Both the position numbers and the translations under genes were made by a program. From positions 354 to 8,768 of the forward strand of contig DDHX01000020.1 in NCBI GenBank assembly GCA_002338255.1: a DNA stretch of 8,415 nucleotides, written 5' to 3'. Below are positions 6,168-8,415 of this stretch, in pieces (the first letter of the stretch is position 1; every line of letters begins with the position of its first letter). Below the pieces are notes generated by a model. The model saw only the letters and a list, made by a program, of their open reading frames with translations, was not told where the DNA came from and did not search any database. This DNA is from Ruminococcaceae bacterium UBA1865 (GTDB lineage: Bacteria; Bacillota; Clostridia; Oscillospirales; Acutalibacteraceae).

Positions 6168-6346
6168 GCAGTTGTGATATTGATTTTATCTTTGAATTTC
6201 CCACACGCGATGCCCCACGCGGGGCATTTACTTCGCCCGGTCGTTATGTCACAGCGTTCCCTTTGCCAATGTTGGCACATGCGGCACAATTTTTCCGAAG
6301 TCTTGTTATAACACTGACACATTTCTTCATTAGTACCTGAAATCAT
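6143..6346 (-). CDS. Small cysteine-rich protein, possible zinc binder
   Basis: A 67-residue reading frame with seven cysteines at positions 10, 12, 21, 24, 32, 41 and 48, including CQC, CRMCQHW and CPAWGIAC. Spacing of this kind suggests a small metal-binding fold and resembles short clostridial proteins with a CxxCxHW core, but I do not recognise a named family. It starts with ATG at 6346 behind an AGGGAG site at 6358-6363, 11 bases away, which is on the long side. Its stop codon lies in the stem of the strong terminator, the expected place for the last gene of a transcript; this supports a real gene. Palindrome copy 2 sits between it and the spoVG-like gene. Function is unknown; a small regulator or nucleic-acid-binding protein is possible. 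Confidence 0.6.
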   Translation of the reverse strand: MISGTNEEMCQCYNKTSEKLCRMCQHWQRERCDITTGRSKCPAWGIACGKFKDKINITTAALSNANY

Positions 6347-6367
6347 TGTTTTTGATGCTCCCTTTTA

Positions 6368-6391
6368 AAAAGCGGAACTGGTTCCGCTTTT
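6368..6391. repeat. 24-bp palindrome copy 2 (TG centre), spoVG-like / cysteine-rich gap
   Basis: Same arms as copy 1 with a TG centre on the plus strand; an extra A/T pair extends the arms to 12 bases (6367-6378 and 6381-6392). On the minus strand it is followed by TTTTTAAAAGGG, so this copy alone could also act as an intrinsic terminator for the spoVG-like gene or as an operator in front of the cysteine-rich gene. The 60-base gap holds no other clear signal. Confidence 0.9.
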
Positions 6392-6406
6392 TCAGTATGC
6401 TAAAAA

Positions 6407-6691
6407 TCAAACTACCTCCTTCATACATATTCGGATTTTCTTATCGTATTCTTCTAAGATTTTTTGCTCCATATCATTTCTGACCTTTGGGGTCTTAGGA
6501 ACAACAATGAATTCAAGATGATTTTTATCACGTGCATAGGGATTTCGCGGAAATTCAGCGCATAAACGCTTCGGGGTTTGATTTATTCTAATGTCATTAA
6601 GAATGAGTTCATCGTCCAGTGTAATACTGGCGATTGCTTTGAGTCTATCCTTGTTTCTTATAAGACGGATTCTTACTTTTGTAATTTCCAT
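6407..6691 (-). CDS. SpoVG-family nucleic-acid-binding regulator
   Basis: A 94-residue protein with the SpoVG fold signature: MEITKVRIRLI at the start, then KAIASITLDDELILNDIRI (18-36), then LCAEFPRNPYARDK (43-56) and a helical C-terminus ILEEYDKKIRIC (78-89). Chromosomal SpoVG proteins are about 85-100 residues long and bind DNA and RNA to influence sporulation, envelope and virulence genes. Paralogues like this one occur on accessory elements, where their targets are unknown. The ATG at 6691 has an AGGGAG site about six bases upstream, and the gene follows the parB-like stop after 22 bases, so the two are probably co-transcribed. The region after residue 40 departs from the classical SpoVG sequence, so I treat it as a family member and not as the chromosomal orthologue. 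Confidence 0.85.
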   Translation of the reverse strand: MEITKVRIRLIRNKDRLKAIASITLDDELILNDIRINQTPKRLCAEFPRNPYARDKNHLEFIVVPKTPKVRNDMEQKILEEYDKKIRICMKEVV

Positions 6692-6713
6692 AATCTTCTC
6701 CCTTATTTAACTA

Positions 6714-8030
6714 TTACTTTTTTAGCTTGGCGGCTTCTCTTGCTTGCACTAAACATTCGTCACCAATAAACAGATCAGTGCCAATCATAGCAACGGTGTA
6801 TGAATGTCTTAGATTTTTAATGAGGATCGAAACTCGTAAAGAGCTTTTATAGACTTCAAAGTGGTCAATGATTCCCTGTTGAGTAGTATTTGAATTTGTA
6901 ATTATTGCACACTCCTGACCGGGATAATAAGGCAGCGTGCTCAAAAGAGAAACTGCTTCATTAAAATTACTGATATGGCTCAAATTAAACGGGGTGTGTA
7001 CATTAAAAACCTTTGTAGCAGGTTCAATACTAAAAGCGGAACCAGTTCCGCTTTTTGCAGAAGATTGTTTCGCAGCAAATTCGATCTCCTCATACCCTTT
7101 TGAGATGGCATAGGAATTCAAAGCTTCTTGTGCCTCCTGAAAAGTATCAAAAGAATCCGGAAGGGAACCCAATGGGATATCCTCGCTGTTTCCACTTGCG
7201 AAGTAAGCGCGAAATTTTGCTGCATTATTTTCATCTGTCTTTATAAAATAAACGTGATCGTAATGCTTAAATTTTCTATGGAGTATATTCGTTTCAGTAC
7301 TCAACTCTGTTCTTTGGGGTGCTGTACGCACGATTGATGTCTGAGGGTTATCAACTGTTCCAAAAGCGGAACTGGTTCCGCTTTTTCGATCTTCCGGCTG
7401 TGCTGGCTCCTGTGAAGGGCGGGCTATACGATAAGCATCATTAACACTTATTTTCCCACTTGTGACATCAGCTTTCTGATCATCGGCAAGAGATTCGTCA
7501 ATGGCTTTATATTTTCTGACTTGGCGGTCGGTAACCCCCAGTCGTTCAGCGATAGCCTTTTGAATTCCTCCACTAAACTTTCCAGATTCTTTCATTCTAC
7601 GCAGCAGCTTATCAAGTTCTTGATAACGCTCGAATTTTTGCTCTGATGTGTACTCTCGGTATGTATTTGCTTCGTAAAGCTTCAGCTGTGCTTCATCGTC
7701 TGAAACTCCCTCAAACACCATACATGGAACGGTTTTCCAGTGAAGATATTGCTGAATGGATGAAAAACGATGCTCACCGGATATTAATTTATATTTTTCT
7801 TTTGACTTCTTGTTTACGGCAAGCGGTTCAATTAGTCCGCTTGCCTGAATGCTCATTGCCAAACAGTAGCGACTTTCATCCGTATCAGCATTTGCAAAAG
7901 GATTATAGTCTGCAACTTCTATCAGTTCAGCCGGTACCATTTCAAAATGTGCCACATTTGCCAGCGATTCTGTAATAGCTTTAACTTTATTCATACCATC
8001 ATTTATATTCGAAAAATTTATCTTACCCAT
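6714..8030 (-). CDS. ParB/Spo0J-family protein with two extra C-terminal modules
   Basis: Counting from the ATG at 8030 this is 438 residues. A ParB N-terminal (CTPase-type) domain covers about 29-130: ADYNPF at 40-45, SGLIEPLAV at 64-72, ISGEHRFSS at 83-91 (GEHR in place of the usual GERR) and NTYREYTSEQ at 122-131. A helix-turn-helix follows at about 154-176 (GGIQKAIAERLGVTDRQVRKYK). Two further segments of about 100 residues, at roughly 234-320 and 340-438, have no family I can name. Each is preceded by KSGT(S/G)SAF (216-223 and 326-333), encoded by the 24-bp palindrome. The protein probably binds DNA for partition or regulation. GAGGAGG at 8036-8042 supports the chosen start, but the frame is open upstream to the window edge, so it may be the C-terminal part of a longer fusion. 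Confidence 0.8.
   Translation of the reverse strand: MGKINFSNINDGMNKVKAITESLANVAHFEMVPAELIEVADYNPFANADTDESRYCLAMSIQASGLIEPLAVNKKSKEKYKLISGEHRFSSIQQYLHWKTVPCMVFEGVSDDEAQLKLYEANTYREYTSEQKFERYQELDKLLRRMKESGKFSGGIQKAIAERLGVTDRQVRKYKAIDESLADDQKADVTSGKISVNDAYRIARPSQEPAQPEDRKSGTSSAFGTVDNPQTSIVRTAPQRTELSTETNILHRKFKHYDHVYFIKTDENNAAKFRAYFASGNSEDIPLGSLPDSFDTFQEAQEALNSYAISKGYEEIEFAAKQSSAKSGTGSAFSIEPATKVFNVHTPFNLSHISNFNEAVSLLSTLPYYPGQECAIITNSNTTQQGIIDHFEVYKSSLRVSILIKNLRHSYTVAMIGTDLFIGDECLVQAREAAKLKK
7032..7055. repeat. 24-bp palindrome copy 3 (CA centre), inside the parB-like gene
   Basis: Identical to copy 1 in arms and centre. On the minus strand it is read in frame as KSGTGSAF, residues 326-333 of the ParB-like protein, between the two unidentified C-terminal segments. 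It is in the same codon phase as copy 4. Confidence 0.9.
7362..7385. repeat. 24-bp palindrome copy 4 (TG centre), inside the parB-like gene
   Basis: Same arms, TG centre on the plus strand. On the minus strand it is read in frame as KSGTSSAF, residues 216-223 of the ParB-like protein, in a Pro/Glu/Ser-rich linker after the helix-turn-helix region. All four copies share one additional T at the plus-strand end, so the common unit is 25 bases. Confidence 0.9.
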
Positions 8031-8415
8031 AGTAGCCTCCTCAATCCGTTTTAAAACAATCAACTTTTCCTCTTCCTGCGTAACGTCCCTGCGGTTTCCA
8101 TCAGACTCGAAGAACATGTCAAACAGCGTCTGTTTTGCTGCAATACCCTTTTTGTTTTGGTCTGCATAGATAGGTAGCCGATATAATCCATCAGCTCCGT
8201 ACTGCGGTCCTCGTTCGCCGGGTAGGTTACTTTCAACGTGTATTGCATCAATATTATCAATGACTTTCTGTACCTCTTGAAGAAAACGAAAATCGAGAGA
8301 ATAGATACAGCCACTGTTTTTTGATCCCAAAGATAGCGACGCGTAAGTGCTGTACCTCAACTTTTGACTCGCACGGCACTCCCAGGCGCGAATAACATAA
8401 TCCCACTGCTTTGAA
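8031..8415 (-). CDS. Unidentified coding segment in frame with the ParB-like gene, 5' end beyond window
   Basis: The frame of the ParB-like protein continues upstream without a stop for 128 codons to the window edge. The translation looks like real protein: FRFLQEVQKVIDNIDAIHVE, then GADGLYRLPIYADQNKKG, then a charged helix DVTQEEEKLIVLKRIEEAT that runs into MGKINFS. A TTG at 8360 has no convincing ribosome site, so the real start is probably outside. Two models fit: this is the N-terminal part of one large fusion protein, or it belongs to a separate upstream gene and the ParB-like protein starts at its own ATG at 8030. I do not recognise the family. Its position before a parB gene makes a partition partner worth testing, but no P-loop is visible here. 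Confidence 0.5.
8036..8042 (-). promoter_or_regulatory. Ribosome binding site supporting the ParB-like start at 8030
   Basis: The minus strand reads GAGGAGG, five bases before ATG at 8030. The ParB fold begins about 30 residues after this ATG, the usual distance. The same bases also encode Glu-Glu in the open frame running through, so the match could be a coincidence of coding sequence. Confidence 0.6.

Noticed and set aside
6013..6204. A 63-residue minus-strand reading frame containing KSGTGSAF and ending in an ATGA overlap with the pilin start.
   Set aside because: It begins at GTG without a ribosome site, reads through the strong terminator, palindrome copy 1 and the pilin ribosome binding site, and has no recognisable protein features. 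KSGTGSAF there is only the palindrome translated.
6070..7385. The four palindromes as ordinary intrinsic terminators.
   Set aside because: Two copies lie deep inside the parB-like coding sequence and the conserved extra T is on the plus strand, opposite to transcription. The identity of the arms exceeds what terminators need. Copy 2 may still terminate as a secondary role.
8060..8314. An 84-residue reading frame on the minus strand in another frame.
   Set aside because: Its composition is not protein-like, and it overlaps the better supported frame leading into the ParB-like protein.
1..8415. CRISPR arrays, tRNA or rRNA genes, insertion sequences, integrase or attachment sites.
   Set aside because: No regularly spaced direct repeats, cloverleaf-like segments, transposase motifs or flanking direct repeats were seen. 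The only repeats are the four palindromes at irregular distances.

Overview
The window reads as low-to-mid GC Bacillota DNA, most likely from a Clostridia-type anaerobe. The evidence is strong AGGAGG ribosome binding sites, a SpoVG-family gene, and a Tad pilus apparatus with no secretin or other outer-membrane part. Every supported gene is on the minus strand, so transcription runs from high to low coordinates. A ParB-like protein beside a pilus cluster suggests a plasmid, an integrative conjugative element or another accessory island. That is an inference: no integrase, relaxase or attachment site is visible.

Region 1 (8415 to 6407): a ParB/Spo0J-type protein, in frame with an upstream coding segment that runs off the window, followed by a SpoVG-family regulator. 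Region 2 (6406 to 6017): a small cysteine-rich protein that ends inside a strong intrinsic terminator, then a short regulatory stretch before the pilin gene. Region 3 (6016 to 5245): a type IVb (Flp-like) prepilin and its A24 prepilin peptidase; a second terminator-like hairpin overlaps the end of the peptidase gene. Region 4 (5228 to 1): a tightly packed, mostly overlapping run of cpaB, a TadZ-like ATPase, the CpaF/TadA motor ATPase, TadB, TadC, a TadE-like minor pilin and the start of another pilin-like gene cut by the window edge.

Together regions 3 and 4 could build a monoderm Tad pilus. The peptidase would process the pilins, CpaF would power assembly through TadB and TadC, the TadZ-like protein would position the machine, and CpaB would be an envelope accessory. 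The hairpin between pilin/peptidase and machinery could make pilin transcripts more abundant than machine transcripts.

The most unusual feature is a 24-bp palindrome (arms AAAAGCGGAAC and GTTCCGCTTTT, two-base centre CA or TG) present four times between 6070 and 7385 and not seen elsewhere in the window. Two copies are intergenic; one of them lies just upstream of the pilin gene. Two are inside the parB-like gene, in the same reading frame, each encoding KSGT(G/S)SAF at apparent domain linkers. They could be parS-like sites or operators for the adjacent ParB-like protein, or a mobile palindromic unit that tolerates insertion in genes.
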